Part shown: positions 1 to 8,650 of the stretch, piece by piece
How the letters are laid out: every line of letters begins with the position of its first letter
Numbering within the stretch: position 1 is the stretch's first letter
DNA from: Bradyrhizobium sp. WSM3983
GTDB lineage: Bacteria > Pseudomonadota > Alphaproteobacteria > Rhizobiales > Xanthobacteraceae
Assembly (NCBI RefSeq): GCF_000473045.1
Contig: NZ_AXAY01000008.1
Location: 1-64,000 of the forward strand
DNA length: 64,000 nucleotides
Direction of reading: 5' to 3'
Notes under the pieces: model-generated
What the model saw: the letters and a program-made list of their open reading frames with translations, nothing else
What the model was told of the DNA's origin: nothing
Databases searched by the model: none
Made by a program: the position numbers and the translations under genes

Positions 1-2
1 CC

Positions 3-264
3 CTGTGCATCGCAGCCTATGGCTTTCTGATCGCCGAGCAGGCGACGATTCCCCCCTCAGGACCACGTTCCGCCCCGTCAGTCCCGGTACCTCGCTTACC
101 CGACGATTATCGACCGAGAGGCTCCGCCCACGCGGCCTGAACGCCACGTCCCGAACTCGATCGCAACCATGCGCGCCCGATTGATCCGCATGCTCATTAA
201 AACCTTGCCGCGATGTCCATGCTGTGGCATCGGCGCAGCATCCAATGGACGACGACGCCCATGA
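3..264 (+). pseudogene. Frameshifted 3' remnant of a transposase-like gene (left edge)
   Basis: The frame from base 3 reads LCIAAYGFLIAEQATIPPSG and runs to a TGA at 138-140. The adjacent frame then continues with a Cys-rich tail containing NSIATMRARL and LPRCPCCG, ending at a TGA at 262-264. The two parts look like the C-terminus of one protein split by a one-base deletion near 133-138. From memory, the pattern (AAYGFLI, then IPPSG, a proline/arginine-rich stretch and a terminal CPCC) resembles the end of DDE transposases of the IS701 type found in Bradyrhizobium. The body of the gene is outside the window, so whether the rest is intact is unknown. No inverted terminal repeat could be recognised in the remaining bases up to 284. 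Confidence 0.4.
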
Positions 265-284
265 CGCAGTAAGACTAACCCACC

Positions 285-1523
285 CTACGCGGTCTTCGCC
301 TGCGGCTTCCCCCGCACCATGATCAGCGCCGCAGCCATCACCTCCAGCGCGATGCAGAGATAGAACGGCAGCGCGTAGCCGCCGGACCAATCGCGCAGGA
401 CGCCGACGACGCCGGGGCCGAACGCGTACGTCACCTGGTTGATCGCGGTATTCAGGCTGATCAGCACGCCGAACGAGGCGCTGTCGAACTCCTGCTGCAC
501 GATCAGCGACGGCAGGGTGATGAGATTGCCGACGGAGAAGCCGAACACCGCGCAGGCTGCCATCAGCGCGTAGTCATTGTGCAGATTGATGACGACGCAC
601 AGCGCGGCGGCCTGGCTGAGGAACGATAGCGCGGAGGCCAGCCGCTGGTTGAGGCGGTCGATCACCATCGAGAACAGCACCCGGCCGACCACCGCCATCG
701 CGGTGAGCACCGCGACCGCCACGGCCGCACGTTCGCGCCCGATCACGGGATCGAGGAACGAGATCAGGTGCACGATGAAGCCGACCTGGGCGAACAGCAC
801 CAGCGCGAAGGCAATGGTTACCGTGAGGAAGCCGACATCGCGCAGTGCGCGGTTGCGGATCTCCGTCGACGATAGCGGCTTTGCTTTCGCCGTCCCACGC
901 CAGCCATGGAGATCGGGAGGCCGGCCAACGACAAACAAAATCACCGGCACGAGCAGCACAAGCATGGCGCCGGCCGCGCCATACATAGCACTGGCAAAGC
1001 CGATATGGCTGATCATCATGACCAGCAGCGGCACGCCGACGATGCCGCCAAAGCTAGCACCATTCAGCGCCAGGCTGATCGCCATGCCGCGCTTGTGGTC
1101 GAACCAAAGGCTGATCGTGTTGGTGATCATGGCGAGGCTGGTGCCAGCCCAGCCGAAGGCGAGGACGGCATCGGCCAGATAAAGCTGCCACGGCTCGCGC
1201 ACCGCGCCGATCGCGACCGCGGCGGCCGCCATCGCCACCGTGCCGGCGATCAGACAGAGCCGCGGACCATATTTCCGGACGGCCTCGCCGACAAAGACGA
1301 CGAGCAGCGCGCCGAACAGATAGAAGAACGTGGTGCCGGACGAGATCAGCGAGGCCGGCCAGCCCCGCGCGCGCTGCAGCTCGGCGACATAGACGCTCTG
1401 GCCGTAAAAGCCGAGCCCCCAGCCGAAGGTCGCGAGCAGGAAGCAGACCGCGACGATGCGCCAGCCTTCATAGCGGAGCGAGGATTCATCGATTGGAGCG
1501 ACGTGGTGGGGATTGTCGAGCAT
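285..1523 (-). CDS. MFS transporter, oxalate/monocarboxylate-type
   Basis: This 412-residue protein has about twelve hydrophobic segments and belongs to the major facilitator superfamily. It would work in the inner membrane as a secondary carrier. The spacing of helices, the RYEGWRI entry to the first helix and the central loop (about residues 205-230) fit the OFA/monocarboxylate-porter branch, whose members carry small carboxylates. The substrate cannot be read from sequence. The ATG at 1523 is preceded on the minus strand by AAGGAGAAG, a good ribosome-binding site. The next gene upstream on the same strand, also an MFS carrier, ends 142 bases away, so the two may be separately transcribed. 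Confidence 0.8.
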   Translation of the reverse strand: MLDNPHHVAPIDESSLRYEGWRIVAVCFLLATFGWGLGFYGQSVYVAELQRARGWPASLISSGTTFFYLFGALLVVFVGEAVRKYGPRLCLIAGTVAMAAAAVAIGAVREPWQLYLADAVLAFGWAGTSLAMITNTISLWFDHKRGMAISLALNGASFGGIVGVPLLVMMISHIGFASAMYGAAGAMLVLLVPVILFVVGRPPDLHGWRGTAKAKPLSSTEIRNRALRDVGFLTVTIAFALVLFAQVGFIVHLISFLDPVIGRERAAVAVAVLTAMAVVGRVLFSMVIDRLNQRLASALSFLSQAAALCVVINLHNDYALMAACAVFGFSVGNLITLPSLIVQQEFDSASFGVLISLNTAINQVTYAFGPGVVGVLRDWSGGYALPFYLCIALEVMAAALIMVRGKPQAKTA

Positions 1524-1665
1524 TTGCGCTTCTCCTTGGCTATCCCCCGCGAGCGCTTCGCTTCACGCTCGCCTATCCATGACGAGCATCATGTAACAAC
1601 CGGGCGTCCGAAAATCACTTCGGCCTGGATCGTAGTATTGATGTTGCTGACAGCCTCCTGCCAAC

Positions 1666-2919
1666 TCAAATCGCGTCCGGGAACTCGCCCATTGCCGCCG
1701 CGACCCGCGTCCTGCGGCGGCGGGCCCAGGACGCCAGCGAGAGCGCGACAAGGCCGATTGCTACCGGCGGGAACACCACCATGTTCACCGCGGACCAGCC
1801 GTAATTCGCAAGCAGCTGCCCCGATGAGAATGAGCCGATCGCCATCATCCCGAACACCAGGAAATCGTTGAACGCCTGCACCTTGTTGCGCTCCTGCGGG
1901 CGGTGCGTCTCCAGCACCAAAGCAGATGCGCCGATGAAGGAGAAATTCCAGCCGATCCCGAGCACGATCAGCGTGGCCCAGAAATGCATCGCGGTGATGC
2001 CGGAGAGGCCGATGGTGGCGGCGCCGGCTTCGAGCAGCAGTCCAGCAGCAACGATCTTGGGTGCGCCGAAGCGGGCGAGCAGCGCGCCGGTGAAGAAGCT
2101 CGGCCCGTACATCGCGACGATGTGCCATTGAATGCCGAAATTGGAATCGGACAGGCTGAGCCCGCACATCTTCATGGCGAGCGGCGCCGAAGTCATCACC
2201 AGATTCATCATGGGATAGGAGATGACGCCGCACAGTGCGGCTGCGATGAATCGCGGCTGGGTCACGATGGTAAGCAGCGGCCTTCCGCCATGCAGATCGG
2301 CAGGTGCCGGCTTCGGCATGTCGACGCCGGCCACGATGCCCATTGCGATCAGCGCGACGGCCGCCTGGACCAGGAAGCTGAAGGCGAACAGATAAGGCGA
2401 CCAGATGTCCATGGTCCATTGCACCAGCTGCGGACCGAGCACGCCGGCGAACACGCCGCCCGCCATCACCCACGACACCGCCTTGGGCCGATAGGCCGCG
2501 CTGGCGCCGTCGGCGGCGGCGAAACGATAGGATTGCGCCACCGAGCCGTAGAGGCCACCGAGAAAGGTCGCAAGACAGAACAGCGCGAACGAGGCGTGCA
2601 GGATCGCGAACGAACCGATCAGACCGGTGAGCGTGCCGAGGCCGGTGCCGACGATGAAAGCCGCGCGGCGGCCGAAGCGGCGCGAGATCGCACCGGTTGG
2701 CAGCGTACCTGCGGCGAGCCCCACCACATACATCGAGATCGGCACAGTCGCGAACGACATGTCGGGTGCGAGCGTGGCACCGACGATCGCGCCGGTGGCG
2801 AAGATCACCGCCGAATTGGCACCGGTCAGCGCCTGCGCCGCGGCAAGGCGCACCACATTGGCACGCACGCGGACGTCGTCGGCAATCTCACTGGCTGAAG
2901 TCACGTCTATCATCGGCAT
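1666..2919 (-). CDS. MFS transporter
   Basis: A 417-residue protein with about twelve membrane segments and the loop 2-3 pattern GAISRRFGRRAAF typical of MFS carriers, here preceded by an N-terminal segment rich in small residues. The frame is open further upstream to 3039, but that extension is arginine/proline-rich and unlike a membrane-protein start. I chose the ATG at 2919 (MPMIDVTS); another in-frame ATG follows two codons later. The substrate is unknown. The gene is divergent from the peptidase gene at 3100, leaving a 180-base shared upstream region. Confidence 0.75.
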   Translation of the reverse strand: MPMIDVTSASEIADDVRVRANVVRLAAAQALTGANSAVIFATGAIVGATLAPDMSFATVPISMYVVGLAAGTLPTGAISRRFGRRAAFIVGTGLGTLTGLIGSFAILHASFALFCLATFLGGLYGSVAQSYRFAAADGASAAYRPKAVSWVMAGGVFAGVLGPQLVQWTMDIWSPYLFAFSFLVQAAVALIAMGIVAGVDMPKPAPADLHGGRPLLTIVTQPRFIAAALCGVISYPMMNLVMTSAPLAMKMCGLSLSDSNFGIQWHIVAMYGPSFFTGALLARFGAPKIVAAGLLLEAGAATIGLSGITAMHFWATLIVLGIGWNFSFIGASALVLETHRPQERNKVQAFNDFLVFGMMAIGSFSSGQLLANYGWSAVNMVVFPPVAIGLVALSLASWARRRRTRVAAAMGEFPDAI

Positions 2920-3099
2920 TTCCGCCCGGAAGGCTTGGTGATTCCCGGCACTATGGAGGGGCGCGGGAGGGCGGGCAACCGGCGCAAACGGGCGCAGGCC
3001 ATGCCTCTGACGCAATCGGGCCGATGATACCCGGCCCATGCTCTTGACGGCTTGCGTTCGATCAAATCCTATCGCCGCGATCTTCAGGGAGTTTCACTC

Positions 3100-5169
3100 A
3101 TGTCCGTCGACGACAGGCCTACGCTCAGCGCTCCCGATGACGATCCCTGGCTCTGGCTGGAAGAGGTCGAAGGCGTCCGCGCGCTCGATTTCGTCGAGCG
3201 GCAGAACCGCCTGACGCTGGAAAAATTCGGCGGCGCGGCGTTCGAACGCGATCATGATGCGCTCGCGGCGATCTACGATCGTCCGGACAACATTCCCTAT
3301 GTGCGGCGTCGTGGTGGCTGGCTCTACAATCTCTGGAAGGACGCTGACCATCCACGCGGCCTGTGGCGGCGCACCACGCTTGAAGAATTTCGGAAAGCCA
3401 CGCCGTCATGGGAGATCCTGCTCGACATCGACCAGCTTGCCGCGGCGGAAGACAAGGACTGGCTCTTTAGCGGCGTGGCCTCGCGGCCCGGCAGCGCGCG
3501 CGTCATTTTGAGCTTGTCGCGCGGCGGCAGCGATGCGGTGACGTTGCGTGAGTTCGACACCGGCACGAAGAGCTTCGTGGCCGACGGCTTCTTTCTCACC
3601 GAAGCCAAGAGCAGCGTCGATTGGATCGATGCCGACACGCTGCTGCTGTCGAGCGCGCTTGGCGACGGCATGGCGACGACATCAGGCTACGCAAGGACCG
3701 TTCGGCTGTGGCAACGCGGGACCAGTATCGACCAGGCGCCGGTGGTGTTCGAAACGACGCCCGACCATATGCGAGTGTACAGCCATGTCGACGATACCGT
3801 GCCGGCACAACGCATCTGGTTCATCGACCAGTCCGACTTCTTCAATTTCCGCACCTCGGTCGGTACCACAGCCGGCCCAACCACAAAACTCGACCTGCCC
3901 AGCAACATCTGGATGCAGACCCATGGGGACTGGCTCTCGGTCAAGCCACGCGAGACCTGGTCGGTCGCGGGTCACACATATGCAGCCGACGCGATGCTCG
4001 GCATTTCGCTGTCCGCGTTCCTCGCGGGCAGCCGCGACTTCTCCGTGTTGTTCGAGCCGGGGCCGCGACGCGCGTTGCAGGGCTTTTCCTGGAGTGGCGG
4101 CAAGCTCGTGCTCTCCATTCTCGACGAGTTGCGGCCGGTGTTCGAGATTTGCACGCCGTCGGCATCGGGCTGGAGCCGCGAGAGGCTGCAAGGGCTTCCT
4201 GGCATCGGCGTGGTCGATGTCTGGAGTTTCGATCACCACGAATCCGAGAGCAATGGCGACCTGCTCGCCAATGCGCAGGACCCGCTCACGCCGCCGTCGC
4301 TGATGCTGATCGAACGCGGCGTCGGAAGCCCGATTGTGCTGAAGCAGGCACCGAAGACGTTCAACGCCGACGGCCTCATCGTGACGCAGCACGAGGCAAT
4401 CTCGGTGGACGGCGAGCGCATTCCCTATGTGCAGACCGGCCCGGCAGGTGAGACCGGCGATGCGCCGGTCTACATGAGCGCCTATGGCGGCTTCGGACTC
4501 GCCGTGAGGCCGCAGTACAATTCGTCGCTCGGCAAGCTCTGGCTGGAGCGCGGCGGCACGACGGTGCAGGCGAATTTGCGCGGCGGCGGCGAGTTCGGCA
4601 CGCGCTGGCACGATGCCGGCCGTTTTGCCGGCAAGAAATTGTCGCACGACGATTTCGCCGCCGTGGCCGCCGATCTCGTCCGTCGCGGCGTCACGAGCGC
4701 AAAGCACATCGCAGCCCAGGGCGGATCGAATGGCGGCATCCTCATCACCAACATGCTGGTGCGCTACCCCGAGCGTTTCGGCGCGCTGTTCTGCACCATC
4801 CCGCTGATCGACATGCGCCGCTACACCAAACTGCTCGCGGGCGCGAGCTGGATTGCGGAGTATGGCGATCCCGACAAGCCGGAGGAATGGGAATGGCTGA
4901 AGACCTACTCCGCCTATCACAACGTGAAAGCCGGCCAAGTCTATCCACCGATCCTGATCGCCACGACGCGGCGCGACGACCGCGTCCATCCCGGCCACGC
5001 GCGCAAGATGGCGGCAAAGCTGCAGGCGATGGGCTACGAGGCCTGGTTCTTCGAGCCGGCCGCCGGCGGTCACGGCTACGGCAAGGACAACAAGGAGCGC
5101 GCCGGCTTCGAGGTGCTTGGCTTTGAGTTCTTGAAGGAGAAGATCGGCTGGCGGGACGGCGAGGCCTGA
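3100..5169 (+). CDS. S9-family serine peptidase (prolyl oligopeptidase-like)
   Basis: This 689-residue protein has the two-part S9A layout: an N-terminal seven-bladed beta-propeller region (about residues 1-420) starting with DDPWLWLEEVEG, and a C-terminal alpha/beta hydrolase domain. The catalytic Ser is S543 in GGSNGG, the acid is D626 or D627 in RRDDRVHPGHA, and the His is H658 in GGHGYG. The family cleaves short peptides, usually after proline, in the cytoplasm or periplasm. No signal peptide is seen, so the cytoplasm is likely. The ATG at 3100 follows CAGGGAG; the frame is open back to 3052 without a better start. Closest family name is prolyl oligopeptidase; exact specificity is not deducible. 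Confidence 0.88.
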   Translation: MSVDDRPTLSAPDDDPWLWLEEVEGVRALDFVERQNRLTLEKFGGAAFERDHDALAAIYDRPDNIPYVRRRGGWLYNLWKDADHPRGLWRRTTLEEFRKATPSWEILLDIDQLAAAEDKDWLFSGVASRPGSARVILSLSRGGSDAVTLREFDTGTKSFVADGFFLTEAKSSVDWIDADTLLLSSALGDGMATTSGYARTVRLWQRGTSIDQAPVVFETTPDHMRVYSHVDDTVPAQRIWFIDQSDFFNFRTSVGTTAGPTTKLDLPSNIWMQTHGDWLSVKPRETWSVAGHTYAADAMLGISLSAFLAGSRDFSVLFEPGPRRALQGFSWSGGKLVLSILDELRPVFEICTPSASGWSRERLQGLPGIGVVDVWSFDHHESESNGDLLANAQDPLTPPSLMLIERGVGSPIVLKQAPKTFNADGLIVTQHEAISVDGERIPYVQTGPAGETGDAPVYMSAYGGFGLAVRPQYNSSLGKLWLERGGTTVQANLRGGGEFGTRWHDAGRFAGKKLSHDDFAAVAADLVRRGVTSAKHIAAQGGSNGGILITNMLVRYPERFGALFCTIPLIDMRRYTKLLAGASWIAEYGDPDKPEEWEWLKTYSAYHNVKAGQVYPPILIATTRRDDRVHPGHARKMAAKLQAMGYEAWFFEPAAGGHGYGKDNKERAGFEVLGFEFLKEKIGWRDGEA

Positions 5170-5209
5170 CGGCGTCTTTATTGGATCAGTGTAAGCCCAG
5201 CAGGTAGTG

Positions 5210-5330
5210 CACCTCTCCCGCTTGCGGGAGAGGTCGGCGCGGAGCGCCGGGTGAGGGTTTTGTCCTCTAGGGGATTATCCCGTTGCGGCGACACCCTCTC
5301 CCCAACCCTCCCCCGCCTGCGGGGGAGGGA
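5210..5330. repeat. GC-rich inverted repeat, family D (copy 1)
   Basis: Begins CACCTCTCCCGCTTGCGGG and contains nested hairpins (CTCTCCCGC/GCGGGAGAG at the left and CCCTCCCCCGCCTGCGGGGG at the right) around a less structured centre. The left half closely matches the element at 60671-60793. It lies between the convergent genes ending at 5169 and 5349 and could act as a bidirectional transcription or mRNA end. No coding signal is seen here. Confidence 0.7.
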
Positions 5331-5348
5331 GCGCACCGTCATCGCAGC

Positions 5349-6020
5349 TTAACGCGCAAATACCAGCGTCAGATTGTTAGCCGGCATGTCGATGGTATCG
5401 ATGAGGCGGAGGCCCGCACCGCGCGCCAGTGTCTCGACATCGCCGACGTCGCGCACACCCCATTCGGGATTGCCTTCGCGCAAGGAGGTGTCGAACACGG
5501 CGTTGCTGAGTGCGGTGTGCTTGCCGTCGCGCTTGAACGGGCCGTAGAGGAACAGCTGGCCGTCAGCGCGTAGATATTTGCCGGCGCCGGCAAACAGGCC
5601 CTCGGCCACGGTCCAGGGCGCAATGTGGATGACATTGGCGCAGAACACGGCCGCAAGATTGTTCGGCCCCTGCCCGCTCTTCATCTCCGGGCACCAGTCG
5701 GGATCGGAGAGATCGATCCGCAGCGGCGAGCGGACGTTGTCCAGCCCCGAATGCAGGCGCCAGGCCTCGATGCTCTTCACGTGGCGCTGGTTGAGGTCGC
5801 TCGGCCACCAGACCAGATCCGGCGTATGATGGGCGAAATCGACCACATGCTGGCCGGTTCCACTGCCGACCTCGACCACGTCGCCCGACCGCCCGGCGAG
5901 ATGCTTTTCGAGGGCCGCCCAAAGCGGCTCGTGATTGCGATGGAAGGCCGGCGCATCGAGACGGCCGTCAGATTCGACCCTCCCGCCGTCCCTGCCAAAT
6001 TCAACGACATATTCAGCCAA
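5349..6020 (-). CDS. DUF938 family SAM-dependent methyltransferase-like protein
   Basis: A 223-residue protein with the class I methyltransferase motif I, VVEVGSGTGQH, followed by WWPSDLNQRH at the second strand. This is the pattern of the DUF938 family, found widely in proteobacteria and without an established substrate. The frame is open to 6074, but that extension (a Cys/Phe-rich string) looks non-coding. I favour the TTG at 6020 (read as MAEYVVEFG), which has GGGGA six bases upstream. The gene is divergent from the sox cluster and separated from it by about 220 bases; nothing ties it to sulfur oxidation except position. Confidence 0.75.
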   Translation of the reverse strand: MAEYVVEFGRDGGRVESDGRLDAPAFHRNHEPLWAALEKHLAGRSGDVVEVGSGTGQHVVDFAHHTPDLVWWPSDLNQRHVKSIEAWRLHSGLDNVRSPLRIDLSDPDWCPEMKSGQGPNNLAAVFCANVIHIAPWTVAEGLFAGAGKYLRADGQLFLYGPFKRDGKHTALSNAVFDTSLREGNPEWGVRDVGDVETLARGAGLRLIDTIDMPANNLTLVFAR

Positions 6021-6243
6021 TTCACGTCCCCGGAAAATGAGAAAGCAGACGAAAACGCAACAAGGGCAAAACACCCAAGCAATTGCCGGTTAAAGCCGGC
6101 TTGATGAACGATCTATCTCTTCAGTTGCAATGCGGAAGATATTAACGCCATTTTACGGCCTGCATAGTCTTGATTGTCAGGGCATGTCCTTTGTGCTTTT
6201 GAACACTATCTTTTGCAGACATCATAAGCCTCGGAACGACGCC

Positions 6244-6600
6244 TTGACCGCCTTTCCTCGCAAGCCCGCCCTGCTCCTCGCGCTGGTCGTCCTCACGGGC
6301 CTCGCCGCGCGCCCGGCGTGGGCGCAGTCCGCAATCGCCGAGGGCCAGAAACTCGCCTTCGACCGCGGCAAGGGCAATTGCCTGACCTGCCACGTCATCA
6401 AGGGCGGCGATTTGCCAGGTACGATCGGGCCGGAGCTGAAGAACCTCAAGGCAAAATACCCCGACCGCAGCGAGCTGGTCGCGATCCTGTTCGACGAGAC
6501 CAAGCGCAACCCGCAGACCATGATGCCGCCGTTCGGCCGCAACCGGCTTTTGACCGACCAGGAGATCAGCGCGATCGTTGATTTCCTGCAGACGCTGTAA
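6244..6600 (+). CDS. soxX: SoxX, monoheme cytochrome c subunit of SoxXA
   Basis: A small secreted c-type cytochrome that pairs with SoxA to form L-cysteine S-thiosulfotransferase, which attaches thiosulfate to SoxY in the periplasm. From a TTG at 6244 the protein has 118 residues: a signal peptide ending near AWAQ (residues 25-28), heme-binding CLTCH at 46-50, and a distal Met in TMMPPFG (93 or 94). The frame opens earlier at 6130, but those residues do not look like a signal peptide. GGAA lies upstream of the TTG; the start is moderately sure. It heads a run soxX-Y-Z-A-K-B with gaps of 22 bases or less except before soxB. Confidence 0.85.
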   Translation: MTAFPRKPALLLALVVLTGLAARPAWAQSAIAEGQKLAFDRGKGNCLTCHVIKGGDLPGTIGPELKNLKAKYPDRSELVAILFDETKRNPQTMMPPFGRNRLLTDQEISAIVDFLQTL

Positions 6601-6622
6601 CGGCCGGCCCAGGAGACCTGAG

Positions 6623-7108
6623 ATGACCACACACACCGGCCCTCACCCGACGCGGCGCCTGATCCTTCAGGGCGCGGTCTCGGTCGCGCTGATCGGCCTC
6701 GGCAATCTGCCGTTTGCGCCCGTGCGCGCCGCGGCCAATGACAAATATCCGGAAGAGGCGTTCAAGCTGAAGAACGAAGCGGATGCAATCAAGGCGCTCT
6801 ATGGCAGGACCGCCGAGCCGTCCGACAAGATCAAGCTCGATGCGCCCGAGATCGCGGAGAATGGCGGCGTGGTGCCGATCTCGGTAGCGACGACGCTCGA
6901 CAAGGTCACCACGATCTCGTTCTTCGTGGCCGAGAACCCGAACGCGCTGGCGGCGTCCTACAAGTTTCCCGACGGTACGATCCCCGCTGTCGCCAACCGC
7001 CTGAAGATGGCGAAGACCAGCAACGTGACCGCAATCGTGGAAGCCGACGGCAAGCTCTACAGCGCGACCAAGGAAGTGAAGGTCACCGTCGGCGGCTGCG
7101 GCGGCTAG
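6623..7108 (+). CDS. soxY: SoxY, sulfur-carrier subunit
   Basis: SoxY is the periplasmic protein to which sulfur intermediates are covalently bound during thiosulfate oxidation. The 161-residue product ends in the diagnostic flexible arm GGCGG, with the sulfur-carrying Cys at position 159. The N-terminus (PTRRLILQGAVSVALIG) has a twin-arginine plus hydrophobic segment, so Tat export, as known for SoxYZ, is likely. The ATG at 6623 follows AGGAGA. It is 22 bases after soxX and 10 bases before soxZ, its obligate heterodimer partner. Confidence 0.93.
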   Translation: MTTHTGPHPTRRLILQGAVSVALIGLGNLPFAPVRAAANDKYPEEAFKLKNEADAIKALYGRTAEPSDKIKLDAPEIAENGGVVPISVATTLDKVTTISFFVAENPNALAASYKFPDGTIPAVANRLKMAKTSNVTAIVEADGKLYSATKEVKVTVGGCGG

Positions 7109-7118
7109 GGGAATCAAG

Positions 7119-7430
7119 ATGGCATCCAGCATTCGCGTGCGCGCGACATCCAACGGCGACATCACCGAGGTGCAGACGTTGATCCAGCACCCCATGGATA
7201 CCGGCCTCGTCAAGGACGCCAAGGGCGCGTTGATCCCCGCGCACTACATCCGGGAACTGAAGTTCGCATGTAACGGCAGGGACGTCTTCGTCGCCAATTG
7301 GGGCACCGCGATCTCCAAGGATCCCTACGTCAAGTTCAGCTTCAAGGGCGCCAAGAAGGGCGACGATCTCAAGATCTCCTGGAGCGACAACAAGGGTGGG
7401 TCCGACGAGACCACCGCGAAGATCGCGTGA
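7119..7430 (+). CDS. soxZ: SoxZ, partner of the SoxY carrier
   Basis: A 103-residue immunoglobulin-like protein with no signal peptide. This is normal for SoxZ, which is carried to the periplasm by the Tat signal of SoxY. Family features are the start IRVRAT, IQHPMDTG near residues 22-29, and the GTAISKDPY/FSFKGAK strand pair. It forms the SoxYZ carrier heterodimer. Its TGA overlaps the ATG of soxA by one base (7430), implying translational coupling. Confidence 0.93.
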   Translation: MASSIRVRATSNGDITEVQTLIQHPMDTGLVKDAKGALIPAHYIRELKFACNGRDVFVANWGTAISKDPYVKFSFKGAKKGDDLKISWSDNKGGSDETTAKIA

Positions 7431-8293
7431 TGAAGGCCCGCACCTCCCTTCTGCTTGGGTCGTTGAGCGCCGCCCTTGTCGCGCTTGCACTCACCTCTCC
7501 GCGCGTGATCGCAGCCGACAAGGTCGATCCCGTCGCTGACGCCAAGGCGTTCCAGAATTTCTTCTTCCAGAAATTTCCTGACGTGAAGCACGAGGATTTC
7601 GTCAACGGTCCTTATTCCATGAACGAGGACATGAAGCGGCAGTGGCAGGAGAAGGAAGAGTTTCCGCCTTACGAGTTCGCACTCGATGCCGGCAAGGAGA
7701 TGTTTTCGACGCCGTTCAAGAACGGCAAGACCTACGCTGATTGCTTTGCGAACGGCGGCATCGGCATCCGCCAGAACTATCCTTACTTCGATACGAAGGA
7801 AGGCAAGGTCGTCACGCTGGAGCTCGCGCTCAACCGCTGCCGCGAGGCCAATGGCGAGGCGCCCTACTCCTACGTCAAGGACGAGATGGCCTCGCTCACG
7901 GCCTACATGGCCTTCACCTCGCGCGGCAAGCCGATGGACATCAGGATTCCCGACGACCCCCGCGCGCTCGAAGCGTTCGAAAACGGCAAGCGTTATTTCT
8001 ACACAAGGCGCGGCCAGCTGAATTTCTCCTGCGCAAGCTGCCACGTGCAGAGCCCGGGCGAGCGCATCCGCGCCGAGATTCTGGCGCCGGCGCTCGGGAT
8101 TTTGAACGCAATGCCGATCTACCGCTCAGAATGGAGCGGCATGGGCACCACCAGCCGCCGCTTCATCACCTGCAACAGCCAGACCCGCGCGGTTCCGCTG
8201 GAGCCGCAGGCGGATGAATATCGCGACGTCGAATATTTCCTGTCCTACGTCGCCAACGGCCTGCCGATATCAGGACCGGGAGCGCGGCCATGA
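7430..8293 (+). CDS. soxA: SoxA, catalytic cytochrome subunit of SoxXA
   Basis: This 287-residue secreted cytochrome has a signal peptide ending near VIAA (about residue 29), a heme-binding CASCH at 201-205 and a Cys in the FITCNSQ motif at 248. In characterised SoxA that Cys is the persulfidated active-site heme ligand. There is no second CxxCH: residues C105 and C137 sit where diheme forms have their N-terminal heme and may form a disulfide, so this is a monoheme SoxA. The start overlaps the soxZ stop, and its own TGA overlaps the next start (8290). Confidence 0.9.
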   Translation: MKARTSLLLGSLSAALVALALTSPRVIAADKVDPVADAKAFQNFFFQKFPDVKHEDFVNGPYSMNEDMKRQWQEKEEFPPYEFALDAGKEMFSTPFKNGKTYADCFANGGIGIRQNYPYFDTKEGKVVTLELALNRCREANGEAPYSYVKDEMASLTAYMAFTSRGKPMDIRIPDDPRALEAFENGKRYFYTRRGQLNFSCASCHVQSPGERIRAEILAPALGILNAMPIYRSEWSGMGTTSRRFITCNSQTRAVPLEPQADEYRDVEYFLSYVANGLPISGPGARP

Positions 8294-8595
8294 AGCGGTC
8301 ACTTCCTATCGCCATGTTGCTGGCCCTGAGCCTCGCGCCGGCGGCGCGCGCGGCAAATGAAGCGGACTACCAGGCGGCCTATGCTGCCGCGGAGGCCGCT
8401 TCCGAGGAGGCAGCCGGCATGCGCAATCAATGGACCACGACCGTCTCGACGCTGGCGGCCGCCAAGAAGGCGGGCGACGGCGGCGATTTCGACCGCGCCG
8501 TGGCCGCAGCCAGGGAAGCTGAAGCACTGGCGAAAGCATCGATTGTCCAGGCGACCTCCGAAAAAGAGGCCTGGAAGGCGATGGAAATCCGCTAA
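8290..8595 (+). CDS. soxK: SoxXA-binding protein, SoxK-like
   Basis: A 101-residue protein with a cleavable signal (ends near AARA, residue 21) and an alanine/glutamate-rich, probably all-helical mature part. It overlaps the soxA stop by four bases and precedes soxB. Small alanine-rich secreted proteins in this slot are the SoxK/SoxXA-binding proteins, reported to be a third subunit that activates SoxXA in green sulfur bacteria and some proteobacteria. Assignment rests mainly on position, size and composition; the low-complexity sequence gives weak homology evidence. Confidence 0.65.
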   Translation: MKRSLPIAMLLALSLAPAARAANEADYQAAYAAAEAASEEAAGMRNQWTTTVSTLAAAKKAGDGGDFDRAVAAAREAEALAKASIVQATSEKEAWKAMEIR

Positions 8596-8650
8596 AGTAA
8601 GCTTGGTGGGACCCGTCGAACTGGCGTTAAGAGGCGCGGAGAATTTGAAA

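Noticed and set aside
1570..1600. Imperfect palindrome CATGACGAGCATCATG between the two MFS genes.
   Set aside because: Only five paired bases at each end in a GC-rich background; expected by chance.
3682..5073. A 463-codon minus-strand frame inside the S9 peptidase gene.
   Set aside because: The plus-strand peptidase has all catalytic motifs; the antisense product is low complexity.
6085..6100. Small dyad GCCGGTTAAAGCCGGC upstream of soxX considered as a SoxR-type operator.
   Set aside because: Arms are only five bases and no soxR gene is nearby; the evidence is too weak for a feature.
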